A DNA stretch of 48,819 bases. Origin: Chloroflexota bacterium (GTDB lineage Bacteria; Chloroflexota; Anaerolineae; Promineifilales; Promineifilaceae). The notes below the pieces were generated by a model. That model did no database searches, was not told the DNA's origin, and was given only the letters and a program-made list of their open reading frames with translations. The number at the start of each line of letters is the position of its first letter. Position 1 is the first letter of the stretch. Location of the stretch: contig JAACFF010000006.1 in the NCBI GenBank assembly GCA_009937635.1, positions 1 through 48,819 of the forward strand, read 5' to 3'. This document shows, piece after piece, positions 33,572 to 42,196 of this stretch. A program made the translations under genes and the position numbers.

Positions 33572-34558
33572 ATGGATCTCATTTTACTCACTGCTGCTGA
33601 TGTGGTTAAGGCTTTGCCTATGGCTGAAGCCATTGAAGGCATGAAGGCAGCGTTTGCCCAGTTGTCGACAGGGCAGGCGACTATGCCCTTGCGCAGCCAC
33701 ATCGACGTGCCTGAAATGGGCACTTCCTTGGTGATGCCGGCCTACCTGGAACAGAATGGTGCGCTCGCGGTGAAGGTAGTGTCGGTGTTTCCTAAGAATG
33801 TCGCACGAGAACTGCCAGTGGTTAATGCCCTGGTTATGGTTTTGGATGTTACAACCGGACAGCCCGTGGCGTTGATGGAGGGAAGCGCTTTAACTGCCAT
33901 TCGTACCGGTGCGGGATCGGGAGCGGCGACTGACTTGCTGGCACGACGAGATGCAAAACGCGCGGCTATTATCGGTACGGGTGTACAAGCGCGGACACAA
34001 TTGGAAGCGGTTTGTACAGCTCGCAACATTCAAGAAGTATCCATCTTTAGCCCCGACTTTCCACAAGCGGAAATGTTTGCCAGAGAAATGGCCGGTAAGG
34101 GTTCGATCCCGGCAGCGATCACGATTAGCGACGATGCCAACACGGCCGTTCAGGAGGCGGACATCATTTGCACGGCGACCACGTCATCCACGCCTGTTTT
34201 TGACGGCCGTCTGCTGCGACCTGGCGCGCATATTAACGGCGTCGGCTCTTTTGTTCCAACGATGCAAGAGGTTGATCTGGCCACAGTACAGCGATCAACC
34301 GTAGTGGTAGATTCACGGGCGGCCGTATGGACCGAAGCCGGCGATCTTATTATTCCCCTAGAGAACGGAGATATTTCTGAAGGTCACATTCATGCTGAGT
34401 TGGGTGAAATCGTCGCCGGACGACGACCGGGGCGCCAAACCGAGGATCAGGTCACCTTTTACAAATCGGTAGGTGTGGCCGTGCAGGATGCCGCCGCAGC
34501 AGCCATCGTTCTCAATAACGCCCGCACACTGGGTTTGGGAACATCCATTTCACTATAA
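33572..34558 (+). CDS. Ornithine cyclodeaminase/mu-crystallin family protein
   Basis: The 328-residue NAD(P)-dependent enzyme has [21 protein letters not shown] (substrate-binding Arg/Met region), [13 protein letters not shown] with the family Lys, [42 protein letters not shown] with the Rossmann GxGxxA loop, [12 protein letters not shown] and HINGVGSF. Characterised relatives include ornithine cyclodeaminase, alanine dehydrogenase, ketimine reductases and others; sequence alone cannot separate them. It follows livF by 44 bp on the same strand, suggesting that the imported amino acid or a product is its substrate. No promoter is obvious between them. Confidence 0.88.
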   Translation: MDLILLTAADVVKALPMAEAIEGMKAAFAQLSTGQATMPLRSHIDVPEMGTSLVMPAYLEQNGALAVKVVSVFPKNVARELPVVNALVMVLDVTTGQPVALMEGSALTAIRTGAGSGAATDLLARRDAKRAAIIGTGVQARTQLEAVCTARNIQEVSIFSPDFPQAEMFAREMAGKGSIPAAITISDDANTAVQEADIICTATTSSTPVFDGRLLRPGAHINGVGSFVPTMQEVDLATVQRSTVVVDSRAAVWTEAGDLIIPLENGDISEGHIHAELGEIVAGRRPGRQTEDQVTFYKSVGVAVQDAAAAAIVLNNARTLGLGTSISL

Positions 34559-34635
34559 CGCGTAAAAACTGAATACGATATGGGGCAACTTAGCCATGGA
34601 GTACGGCCCCAACGGTGACCTTTCTCACGCTGCCC

Positions 34636-34683
34636 TTAAGCCGGCTTAACCGTTTTTGCTACCCCTAAACCCCTTGTTATACT
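34636..34683 (+). promoter_or_regulatory. Promoter and palindrome upstream of the dual binding lipoprotein
   Basis: TTGCTA (34656-34661), a 16-bp spacer and TATACT (34678-34683) lie about 20 bp before the ATG. A perfect 14-bp palindrome, TTAAGCCGGCTTAA (34636-34649), sits just upstream of the -35 and could bind a dimeric regulator. Confidence 0.45.
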
Positions 34684-34703
34684 TGCGCATCAGAGGGAGA
34701 TGG

Positions 34704-37154
34704 ATGAAGAATATATCTGTGAACCGACAGTTTCAAACTATGTGGCTGCTGGGACTGCTCTTGCTTTTTGTGCTGCTGACCGGTTGTCAGCAGGGCGTCT
34801 CAGAAGAAATGGTCGCAGAACCCACAATTATGCCGGTTGATGCGGATCCCACTGCTATCCCCGTGCCAACGCGTGACCGCGACTTCGTTGTTATCGCCAC
34901 GGATGCGCCGCTGCCCCCATTTACCCGCTTCGACGAGTTTGGCAACGTGGAAGGTTTTGACAGCGCCGTGATGGAAAACATCGCCGCAATTGCCGGTCTC
35001 GAGTATGAGTTCGTCGTTACACCACATCAAGGTGTGCTCGACATCTTAGCTACTGGTAACAGCGTTGATTTTGATGCCGTTATGTCCTCACTGTTAGTTC
35101 CTGAAACGGGTCAAGAAGGCATCGTCTATACCGAACCATATCTGGAAGTGGGCCAGGTATTGTTGGTACTTGCGGATGAAAAGGAACTTCTGAGCCATGA
35201 GGACCTTCGACCGGGTATGGCGATCGGCGTGCAGCATGGAAGTTATGGAGAACAAACTGCCCTGGAGATCCTTCAGATTGGCGAAGATGATCTCTTCAAT
35301 GAATATGAAAAGGCCGATCAAGTTGTGCAAGCTTTGCTGGATGAAACCGTCAGGGCAGTCATAATTGACAGTCACAGCGCCGACTATTTTGCTGAATCTT
35401 TCCCCCAACAGCTACAGATCAGCGGTGGGGATGGTGATGAAGCCTGGATCAGCCGCAAATCATATGGCATTGCTGTCGCCGCCAATAACAGTGAATTGCT
35501 GGCAAAGCTCAATGATGCGATCGCGCAAATGAAGGCCGATCAAGTGATCAAACGGCTTACGGTTGCCTGGCTTATCCTGGATGATCTTCCAGCGGGTAGC
35601 ATTGATCCTGGAGAGTCGCGGGTTGGAACCCCTGCCGGCGAATTCTTTATCGGCGTCATCGGGAAACTGGAAGATATGGATCCGGCCAGTTCATCCTCCG
35701 ATTTTATCAATTGGGAGATCATGAACAATAGTATGAGCGGGCTGTACAGGTTCAGCGCGGAAAACGAATTGCAGCCTGTGCTGGCCGAAAGTATGCCAAC
35801 GATTTCCGAGGATAAGTTGGAATACACCATCCAGCTGAAACAAGGGCTGTTGTTTCCGGATGGCAGTGATTTTACGGCAGAGGATGTACGTTGGTCGGTG
35901 ATCCGGGCATCGCGTCTGGGTAATTTTCTGGTTAACAGCACCTTGATGGATGCTAACGAAGATAACTTCGCCGATGCTGACGCTGTCCAGGTGATGGATC
36001 CTTTCACCGTTAAATTTATACTCCAAGAACCAACCGCTCATTTTCCTAGTCTACTGGCCACACCACCTTATTTCCCAATTAGCGACGAATGTTACGCTGA
36101 AACGGCCGACCCAGGCAGTAGTTGTGGGGGTCTCGGTCCGTATACGATTGCCAATTGGGATGGGGGCGACCGCATACGCCTAGAAGCGAATCCGCAGTGG
36201 CCCGGTCGTCCTGCCCCCGCTTTTGAGAACATCATCGTGCGCTTTTATGATGATGCGGCCGGTATGCGCAAATCTTTGGCTGAATTCCAGTCCATTGATC
36301 TCGCTTGGAGCGGTTTACCATATAGCGATTTTGTTGAGCTACAAAATCAGGACCTAGATGGCGACGGCAGCCCTGACATTAAACCTTGGGATGGCCCTGC
36401 GACGTTTAAGAGCTATCTCATTTTTGAGCAGAAAACGTCGCCATGGGATAGCAAGCAAGTGCGCCAGGCAGTTGCTTACGCGTTAGATCGAAACGCCATT
36501 GTAGAAGATGTGTTTGGGGGCAGTCGAATCCCTCTGCTTAGTCCGATCCCTGATGCAATACCAGGCCATGAATCTGTGCTGCAGGCGACGGATCATGAAA
36601 TGGTGCGGTCGCTGATGTTGGAAGCTGGATATACGCCTGACAACCCATTGGAAATAACGATCTGGTTTGTAAACGATGGGCGTTACAGTGCGCAAGAGGA
36701 ACAATATATAAATGCTATCAGCGATCAACTGGAGGCAACTGGCGTCTTCCTTGTAGATATATCGGGAGCGCCGTGGGATCAGTTTCGTGTGCAGATCTCT
36801 CAATGTGGTTATGCAGCCTATTTACTTGGCTGGCCTTCCCCAGGACGTCCCGCGGACACCTTGGATCCTAGCAGTTGGACGGATTTCTTTGTAGAAAATA
36901 CAGACCGCGTATTTTGTTCAAACTATGAAAGTGCCGAGATGGACGAGCTGTTGTTAGCGTCGCGGAAAGAAAACGATGCGGCGTTGCGTGCCGGCGTCTA
37001 CGCGCAGATTCAAGCATTATGGGCTAACGAGTTGCCTACCTTGGACATCACGCAGGAACCTCGTCGCGCCCTTTCATTGGCTAAAGTAGACGATGTGGGC
37101 ATTGACGCCCTGGGCTTGCTCCATTACGAGTTGTTGACCAAGGGCGGTGGCTAG
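34704..37154 (+). CDS. Lipoprotein fusing an amino-acid-type (SBP_bac_3) and a peptide-type (SBP_bac_5) binding domain
   Basis: The 816-residue exported protein has a signal with lipobox LLTGC (Cys28). Residues ~57-310 form an SBP_bac_3 (GlnH/HisJ-like) fold: FVVIATDAPLPPFTRFDEFGNVEGFDSAVMENIAAIAG, DFDAVMSSLLVPETGQEGIVYTEPY, AIGVQHGSYGEQTA and a KSYGIAVAANNSELLAKLNDAI hinge. Residues ~325-816 form an SBP_bac_5 (OppA/DppA-like) fold: EYTIQLKQGLLFPDGSDFTAEDVRWS, MDPFTVKFILQEPTAHFP, GPYTIANWDGGDRIRLEANP, VRQAVAYALDRNAIVEDVFGG and YAAYLLGWPSPG. Both look complete. No permease or ATPase gene is adjacent. It may feed two transporters or act as a sensor or scavenger. Its stop is 6 bp from the convergent plsY stop. 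Confidence 0.88.
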   Translation: MKNISVNRQFQTMWLLGLLLLFVLLTGCQQGVSEEMVAEPTIMPVDADPTAIPVPTRDRDFVVIATDAPLPPFTRFDEFGNVEGFDSAVMENIAAIAGLEYEFVVTPHQGVLDILATGNSVDFDAVMSSLLVPETGQEGIVYTEPYLEVGQVLLVLADEKELLSHEDLRPGMAIGVQHGSYGEQTALEILQIGEDDLFNEYEKADQVVQALLDETVRAVIIDSHSADYFAESFPQQLQISGGDGDEAWISRKSYGIAVAANNSELLAKLNDAIAQMKADQVIKRLTVAWLILDDLPAGSIDPGESRVGTPAGEFFIGVIGKLEDMDPASSSSDFINWEIMNNSMSGLYRFSAENELQPVLAESMPTISEDKLEYTIQLKQGLLFPDGSDFTAEDVRWSVIRASRLGNFLVNSTLMDANEDNFADADAVQVMDPFTVKFILQEPTAHFPSLLATPPYFPISDECYAETADPGSSCGGLGPYTIANWDGGDRIRLEANPQWPGRPAPAFENIIVRFYDDAAGMRKSLAEFQSIDLAWSGLPYSDFVELQNQDLDGDGSPDIKPWDGPATFKSYLIFEQKTSPWDSKQVRQAVAYALDRNAIVEDVFGGSRIPLLSPIPDAIPGHESVLQATDHEMVRSLMLEAGYTPDNPLEITIWFVNDGRYSAQEEQYINAISDQLEATGVFLVDISGAPWDQFRVQISQCGYAAYLLGWPSPGRPADTLDPSSWTDFFVENTDRVFCSNYESAEMDELLLASRKENDAALRAGVYAQIQALWANELPTLDITQEPRRALSLAKVDDVGIDALGLLHYELLTKGGG

Positions 37155-37160
37155 ATTGTA

Positions 37161-37832
37161 CTAGATGCCAGCGTTCTGCTGCTTCCTCTTGGCCGCACGT
37201 GCTCGGGGGCCAACGAGACGTTCCGTGCCGTTGAATAGGCGTTTGATGTTGGGGCGGAGGGCCCAGGCCACGACGGCTGCTGACGCGAAACCGCCTGCAA
37301 TGTAGGCATAGGTACCGGCATAACCGGGGACGTCTGCCAAGTAGAGCGCAATAAAAGAAATGGGGATTACAGCGGCCATTGTTAATGAGGCCAGGGAAGC
37401 CATCCCCATACCCACCAACATGGCAATCATGACGACAATACTAATGGGAAAAATGGGCCACCAAACGGCCGTTGCCCAGCCAACATTAGGACCTGTTCCT
37501 GCTCCGCCTCGCCAACCGAGGAAGATTGACCAGTTATGGCCCGTGACGGCCATGACACCGGCAAAGGCAATAGCCCAAGGCAACCAGATATCAGTAAGGA
37601 CGCCGGAAAACAAATAACGCGCCAACCAGACGGCCGCGAAGCCTTTTAAGACGTCGCAGAGTGCAGTAAAGATTCCTGTCCACAGACCTGCCGCACGATA
37701 TGAGTTGGTGCCACCGGTACGTCCACTACCGTAATCTAAGATGTTGATCCCCTTGGTTGCTTTCACAAACAGGTACCCAAAGGGAACCGCTCCACAGAAA
37801 TAACCTATCAGCCCTGCAAGCAACAAATACAT
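37161..37832 (-). CDS. plsY: Acyl-phosphate:glycerol-3-phosphate acyltransferase PlsY
   Basis: PlsY transfers the acyl group from PlsX-made acyl-phosphate to glycerol-3-phosphate in the membrane. The 223-residue protein starts MYLLLAGLIGYFCGAVPFGYLFVKATKG. It has the motif-1 region DYGSGRTGGTNSYRAAG, GWRGGAGTGPNVGWA (motif 2, normally GGKGVAT) and about six hydrophobic helices. Motif 1 is usually GSGNIGATN, so both motifs are altered while Gly, Thr and Asn are kept. I take it as a divergent PlsY. ATG 37832 opens on a helix start; the longer frame to 37886 adds a polar leader. Confidence 0.85.
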   Translation of the reverse strand: MYLLLAGLIGYFCGAVPFGYLFVKATKGINILDYGSGRTGGTNSYRAAGLWTGIFTALCDVLKGFAAVWLARYLFSGVLTDIWLPWAIAFAGVMAVTGHNWSIFLGWRGGAGTGPNVGWATAVWWPIFPISIVVMIAMLVGMGMASLASLTMAAVIPISFIALYLADVPGYAGTYAYIAGGFASAAVVAWALRPNIKRLFNGTERLVGPRARAAKRKQQNAGI

Positions 37833-37898
37833 TATGGTCAACGAATAGTCCTCCTCGAATGTTCTGCAAATATTAGAAACACGCAACCAGGCGGATGG

Positions 37899-38297
37899 TT
37901 ACTCGAGAAGCAGTTTGACTTCCTCAACATGTTTGTTGGCAATGCTGAATGCCCTTACGGTTGGGTTAGATCGATCGACCAAAGAAATGATCAGTTGAAC
38001 AAGTTCCGGATAGTAAGCTTTGGCGATATCGGTCTCGGACGGTCTTTCGGAACCTGCCGGATGCGAATGATACACTGCCAACATTTCCAAACCTTGAGCT
38101 TCGATATCTAACATGGCCTGTATCTGCTGTCCGGCGTGCATTTCAAAGGCAGTTGGACTGTGTAGAATATTCTCAATTGCGTAGATATGTGAGATGCACC
38201 GATCTTGACCAGCTAGAAAACCACATGCTTCCAAAGGATAATCAGCCTGAACATGAGCGAGCATAATCTGGTATATAACGTGTTGTATTTGAATCAT
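37899..38297 (-). CDS. JAMM/MPN+ metalloprotease (M67 family)
   Basis: The 132-residue protein is essentially one JAMM domain. It has Glu23 in YPLEACGFLAG and the zinc motif HSHPAGSERPSETD (His77, His79, Asp90; HxH-x10-D). Prokaryotic relatives cleave isopeptide or thiocarboxylate-linked ubiquitin-like proteins (ThiS/MoaD type) or process CysO-cysteine. No ThiS/MoaD-like gene is adjacent. The ATG at 38297 is preceded by an in-frame GTG that I do not use. It is 66 bp upstream of plsY on the same strand, but a functional link is unlikely. Confidence 0.9.
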   Translation of the reverse strand: MIQIQHVIYQIMLAHVQADYPLEACGFLAGQDRCISHIYAIENILHSPTAFEMHAGQQIQAMLDIEAQGLEMLAVYHSHPAGSERPSETDIAKAYYPELVQLIISLVDRSNPTVRAFSIANKHVEEVKLLLE

Positions 38298-38516
38298 CAC
38301 CGACCATCATAATTTCCTGTAATCTTATCTACTGTATTACGCTGTGCAAGTTGTCTAGGGGAAACAGCAAGCCGGCTTGGTACGTTTTTCGAGATTGAAG
38401 CATATACAGTACAATAGCAATAACGATGTTGTTATGCGCCACACAGGCACCCTGGATTCCAGAAATGCCTGTTGATTGGTCGAGCGGCGTCCGATCTTTA
38501 GCTAGGAGATAGCCGG

Positions 38517-39698
38517 ATGTGTTCAAGAAGAAACCCCCTCCATTGCATTGTTCCACCCTATTTGCTGCAAGAAATCAGCAGGAATGGTTCTCCATCACAA
38601 CAGGAACATGCCCGTCATAGTCTCGTGAGTACAGCTGAACTGCGTAGCATGCGTGCAGTTACCACCGGAGCAACCGGCTTCGAAGAAACAACAGCAGCCT
38701 ACACAACAGTGAAGGAGCGCCTCGTTTTTGACGTAGAAAATGGCTCGGTGCTGCCCGGGGCTTTGGTGCGAGGAGAAGGAGATCCGCCCGTCGACGATCC
38801 CGCAGTTAACGAAGCTTACGACGGGGCTGGAGCAACGTATGATCTGTTCAAAGATGAATACGGCCGCAACTCAATCGACGATCGCGGAATGTGCATTGAA
38901 TCCTCTATACACTACCGTGTCGGCTACGATAATGCTTTCTGGAATGGCCAACAAATGGTCTATGGTGACGGTGACGAAGATCTGCCTGAAGAGCAGCGCC
39001 TATTCAACCGTTTCACCATTGCCATGGACGTAATCGCCCATGAGTTGACACATGGCGTCACCCAGTTTGAAGCGGGCCTTTTGTATCGTGGCCAGTCTGG
39101 AGCGTTAAATGAGTCGGTTTCCGATGTGTTTGGTGCATTAGTGAATCAGTATTTTTTAGGTGAAACGGCAAAAGAGGCAGATTGGATTATCAGCAAAGGT
39201 CTATTCACGGCCAATGTTAATGGTGTGGGCATTCGCTCCCTCAAGGAACCGGGAACAGCTTACGACGATCCTGTAATAGGCAAGGACCCACAACCAGCCC
39301 ACATGGATGATTACGTAACAACCCTTGAAGATAGTGGTGGCGTGCATATCAATTCGGGTATCCCTAATCATGCTTTTTATGTTACGGCGGTGGAGCTTGG
39401 AGGAAAAGCGTGGGAAAAAGCGGGTCGAATCTGGTATGTGACCTTAATAGACAAACTATCAGGTGATTCAGATTTCCAGGATGCAGCCCGATTGACATTT
39501 GCTGCCGCAGGAGAATTGTACGGAAAGAGCAGCCTCGAGCAACAGGCAGTCCGCACAGGCTGGGCCGAAGTTGGAATCGAGATAAAAGACGACGAGGACG
39601 ATGAAGGATCCAGTGTAAATGGCAATAGCGCGGATACATCGGGATGCCTGCACTCGTTCTTGTCTTTGAAGGCCGTGCGCTGGTTGCGGGCCAAATAG
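38517..39698 (+). CDS. M4 (thermolysin-family) metallopeptidase, protealysin-like
   Basis: The 393-residue zinc protease has HELTH (175-179), Glu199 in NESVSDVFG (zinc ligand) and GGVHINSGIPNHAFY with the catalytic His277. The N-terminus (residues 1-50) has no signal peptide and carries PPYLL (13-17), the PPL-type propeptide motif of the protealysin subfamily, preceded by CSRRNPLHCIV. It may stay cytoplasmic or leave by a non-Sec route. A 40-residue Asp/Ser-rich and basic tail follows the domain. AGGAGA precedes the ATG. The next gene encodes an emfourin-type inhibitor, as in known protealysin loci. Confidence 0.93.
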   Translation: MCSRRNPLHCIVPPYLLQEISRNGSPSQQEHARHSLVSTAELRSMRAVTTGATGFEETTAAYTTVKERLVFDVENGSVLPGALVRGEGDPPVDDPAVNEAYDGAGATYDLFKDEYGRNSIDDRGMCIESSIHYRVGYDNAFWNGQQMVYGDGDEDLPEEQRLFNRFTIAMDVIAHELTHGVTQFEAGLLYRGQSGALNESVSDVFGALVNQYFLGETAKEADWIISKGLFTANVNGVGIRSLKEPGTAYDDPVIGKDPQPAHMDDYVTTLEDSGGVHINSGIPNHAFYVTAVELGGKAWEKAGRIWYVTLIDKLSGDSDFQDAARLTFAAAGELYGKSSLEQQAVRTGWAEVGIEIKDDEDDEGSSVNGNSADTSGCLHSFLSLKAVRWLRAK

Positions 39699-39705
39699 TG
39701 ATTTG

Positions 39706-39737
39706 TTGACAAGGCAGCGGCACACGCCTGATATTAT
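39706..39737 (+). promoter_or_regulatory. Promoter of the emfourin gene, giving a very short leader
   Basis: A perfect TTGACA (39706-39711) and an extended TGATATTAT (-10 TATTAT at 39732-39737; 18-20 bp spacing depending on register) lie just after the protease stop. A transcript starting near 39744 would reach the ATG at 39749 almost at once, so the mRNA would be nearly leaderless. Confidence 0.45.
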
Positions 39738-39748
39738 CGGTGAGGGGA

Positions 39749-40042
39749 ATGCAAATTTACTTTGAGCGTAGTGGGGGATTCATGGGACTGCAGCTTAAGA
39801 CGGTCGTGGACACGGCGGAGCTGCCTGCTGGCGAGGCGGAAGAGTGGGAACGGACGCTAAATGCCGCCCGGTTTTTCGATCTTCCCTCTAGCCTTGAACC
39901 GCAACGTGGAGCCGATCTTTTGGTTTACAAGCTTACCGTCGTAACCACGGAACAGCAACACACGGCCCTTTGTACTGATGCGGACGCTCCCGAGGAATTG
40001 CGGCCTCTATTGCGCCGGCTAACGATTATGGCCCGTCAATAG
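39749..40042 (+). CDS. Emfourin-like inhibitor of M4 peptidase
   Basis: The 97-residue protein, MQIYFERSGGFMGLQLKTVV then DTAELPAGEAEEWERTLNAARFFDLPS, matches the emfourin pattern of I.ER.GGF.G....T.VDT..LP. Emfourin is the known tight inhibitor of protealysin and is encoded beside it. The partner M4 protease gene ends 50 bp upstream. The start could be the GTG at 39740 or ATG 39749; I prefer ATG because the 'MxIxFERxGGF' start is conserved. Likely role: to block premature or intracellular activity of the neighbouring protease. Confidence 0.85.
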   Translation: MQIYFERSGGFMGLQLKTVVDTAELPAGEAEEWERTLNAARFFDLPSSLEPQRGADLLVYKLTVVTTEQQHTALCTDADAPEELRPLLRRLTIMARQ

Positions 40043-40062
40043 CATGTAAACTGGGCATGCTA
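40040..40062. terminator. Bidirectional hairpin containing both stop codons
   Basis: TAGCATG (40040-40046) pairs with CATGCTA (40056-40062) around a 9-base loop. The left arm starts with the emfourin TAG stop; the right arm, read on the minus strand, starts with the argH TAG. A GATATTTT tail follows on the plus side. Confidence 0.6.
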
Positions 40063-41436
40063 GATATTTTCTAAGAAGCGTCTGGCCTCCAGCAGTTGCG
40101 TTTTTAGCGCACTTGTTGAGGTGCCACCCGGTATCGATCGTTGGGCCAACGCTGCCGATACCTTTAGTACCTCGGTCACATCTGGGCCAAATTGCGTATT
40201 GATCGATTGCAAATCTTCTTGAGTAAGCTCAGTTAAATCCTGCTCTCGTTCTTCGGCCAGACGAACAGCTTGCCCTACTTGACCATGCGCGGTGCGGAAG
40301 GGGACGCCCTGTTTAACCAGGTAATCAGCCAATTCTGTGGCCAGAAGCCCTGGCTCAAGCTGCGCAGCAAGACGCTGTGGCTGCACTTGCAAGGTGCGCA
40401 CCAGACCGGCCATAACAGCCAGGGTGATATCTAGCGTATCGAAGGCATCAAATACCGGCTCTTTATCCTCCTGAAGATCCTTGTCGTAAGAAGATGGTAA
40501 CCCCTTTAATGTAGCCAGCAGCCCGGTGAGATTGCCTATCAGACGGCCGCTTTTGCCCCGTGTCAGTTCCAAAGTATCGGGGTTTTTCTTCTGAGGCATG
40601 ATGCTGGAACCGGTGCTATAAGCATCATCCAAGCGAACAAAGCCAAACTCTGTACTGCTAAAAAGAATGAGCTGTTCGGATAAGCGGCTGAGGTGGATGC
40701 CAAGTATCGCGGCAGCATAGAGGAAATCGGCTGCGAAATCTCTATCTGAAACGGCATCAAGGCTGTTTTGGCTGATCTGCTGGAAGCCCAATTGGTCCGC
40801 TAGCGCCTGCCGGTCAATGGCAAACGCCGTCCCAGCCAGAGCAGCGGAACCCAGGGGGAGCACGGCCGTACGCTCCCGCACTTGTGCAACGCGCGCGCTA
40901 TCACGCGCCAAAGGCCAGAAAAAAGAGAGTATCCAATGCCCCCACGTGATCGGCTGTGCATGCTGTAGGTGGGTATAGCCAGGCATAGGCAGTTCCAGGT
41001 TATCTGCTGCATTGTCAACCAGCGCTTGCTGCAAGTCGACGATACGCAAGTTAACCCGATCACAGGCGCGCATGACCCAGAGGCGGAAATCCGTGGCTAC
41101 CTGGTCATTGCGACTGCGTCCCGTATGTAACTTCCCCCCCACTGGGCCTACCAGTTCCATCAGGCGGCGCTCTACCGCCGTGTGGATGTCCTCATCACCA
41201 GACTGAAATTCGAATTTGCCGGCGTAAAATTCTTGGCGAACCTCTTCCAATCCCTCGATGATGATGCCTGCTTCGACATCTGTTAATACATTTGTTTTGC
41301 TTAAACCGTTTGCCCAGGCGATACTGCCACTGATATCCTCATCATAGAGTCTGGCATCAAAATGAATGCTGGCATTAAATTGGTGAACAAGCGCATCTGT
41401 ATCTTTGGCGAAACGGCCGCCCCAGAGTTTACTCAT
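40060..41436 (-). CDS. argH: Argininosuccinate lyase
   Basis: ArgH splits argininosuccinate into arginine and fumarate, the last step of arginine synthesis. The 458-residue protein starts MSKLWGGRFAKDTDALVHQFNASI and contains VGGKLHTGRSRNDQVATDFRLW, GYTHLQHAQPITWGHW and the signature GSSIMPQKKNPDTLELTRGKSGR. The length is typical (455-470). It overlaps the upstream GNAT gene by 8 bp and is the last gene of the arginine operon. It has no acetyltransferase extension, in contrast to the ArgH(A) type of some marine bacteria; in this window the NAGS domain is fused to argG instead. Confidence 0.97.
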   Translation of the reverse strand: MSKLWGGRFAKDTDALVHQFNASIHFDARLYDEDISGSIAWANGLSKTNVLTDVEAGIIIEGLEEVRQEFYAGKFEFQSGDEDIHTAVERRLMELVGPVGGKLHTGRSRNDQVATDFRLWVMRACDRVNLRIVDLQQALVDNAADNLELPMPGYTHLQHAQPITWGHWILSFFWPLARDSARVAQVRERTAVLPLGSAALAGTAFAIDRQALADQLGFQQISQNSLDAVSDRDFAADFLYAAAILGIHLSRLSEQLILFSSTEFGFVRLDDAYSTGSSIMPQKKNPDTLELTRGKSGRLIGNLTGLLATLKGLPSSYDKDLQEDKEPVFDAFDTLDITLAVMAGLVRTLQVQPQRLAAQLEPGLLATELADYLVKQGVPFRTAHGQVGQAVRLAEEREQDLTELTQEDLQSINTQFGPDVTEVLKVSAALAQRSIPGGTSTSALKTQLLEARRFLENI

Positions 41437-42196
41437 AATTACCTCGCGAATCTACACGATACCAGTAGCGGTATGTTTCTTGGAATCCAAGTCCAGCATA
41501 AAGCTGATTTGCCGGGATATCATCTACCATAACCTGTAAATAGGCGTAGCGGGCGCCCATATCGTGGCCCCAAGCTAACAGGCTGCTTGTGATTTCGGCA
41601 CCGAACCCCTTTCGCCGGTGTTCTTTAGCGGTTACCATGTCAAAAAGCCCCAGAAATTCGCCTTCGATCACCCCCAATCCACAAGCCACAACCTCACCAC
41701 CAACCATAAGAACCATCGGACATATTGGGCCTATGATCCTGAACAGCATCTGTTGGTGGGTTTCGGCATCTTTACGGTATGGATTTAAGAAGTGGAACGA
41801 ACGAAGCCAGGATTCAATGCCGCCACGACCGGGGAGAATGAATGCCCGTTCGGAGCTAGACAGGTCAAGGTTGATTAAATCAAGTAATTGGACGCTGGTA
41901 CGGTCAATTAATATATAGCCCCGTACCGCCAAGTGTTCGTCGAGGTTTTCCGGCGTGGCAAGAGGAGTTAGGCGGAATACCGTCCTTAATCGCTGCTGTT
42001 GGTAGATAGCCTCACAGAAGTCGATTTTTTCTTCAACTGCCTGGCTGCCTTCATAGAGGGCATTGACCGAATTGGCTCGTTTGGTATAGCCGTTGGCAAA
42101 ACGGAGCAGCCAGCCATCATAATGCAGCACATTTAGTGCAGGCCAGGCGTTGAGAGACGCATCCTCAATCCGTCGTGTGAGCTTGATTTGGGTCAT
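41429..42196 (-). CDS. GNAT-family N-acetyltransferase in the arginine operon
   Basis: The 255-residue protein has a C-terminal GNAT domain (from about residue 120) with VACGLGVIEGEFLGLFDMVTAKEHRRKGFGAEITSSLLAWG, the acetyl-CoA pyrophosphate loop R-R-K-G-F-G-A, and YLQVMVDDIPANQLYAGLGFQET. An N-terminal degenerate GNAT-like half starts TRRIEDASLNAWPALNVLHYDGWLLRFANGYTKRANSV. It overlaps argH by 8 bp and argJ by 4 bp, so it is firmly part of the arginine operon. The substrate is unknown; an arginine-pathway amine or an additional glutamate acetylase are candidates. Confidence 0.85.
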   Translation of the reverse strand: MTQIKLTRRIEDASLNAWPALNVLHYDGWLLRFANGYTKRANSVNALYEGSQAVEEKIDFCEAIYQQQRLRTVFRLTPLATPENLDEHLAVRGYILIDRTSVQLLDLINLDLSSSERAFILPGRGGIESWLRSFHFLNPYRKDAETHQQMLFRIIGPICPMVLMVGGEVVACGLGVIEGEFLGLFDMVTAKEHRRKGFGAEITSSLLAWGHDMGARYAYLQVMVDDIPANQLYAGLGFQETYRYWYRVDSRGNYE

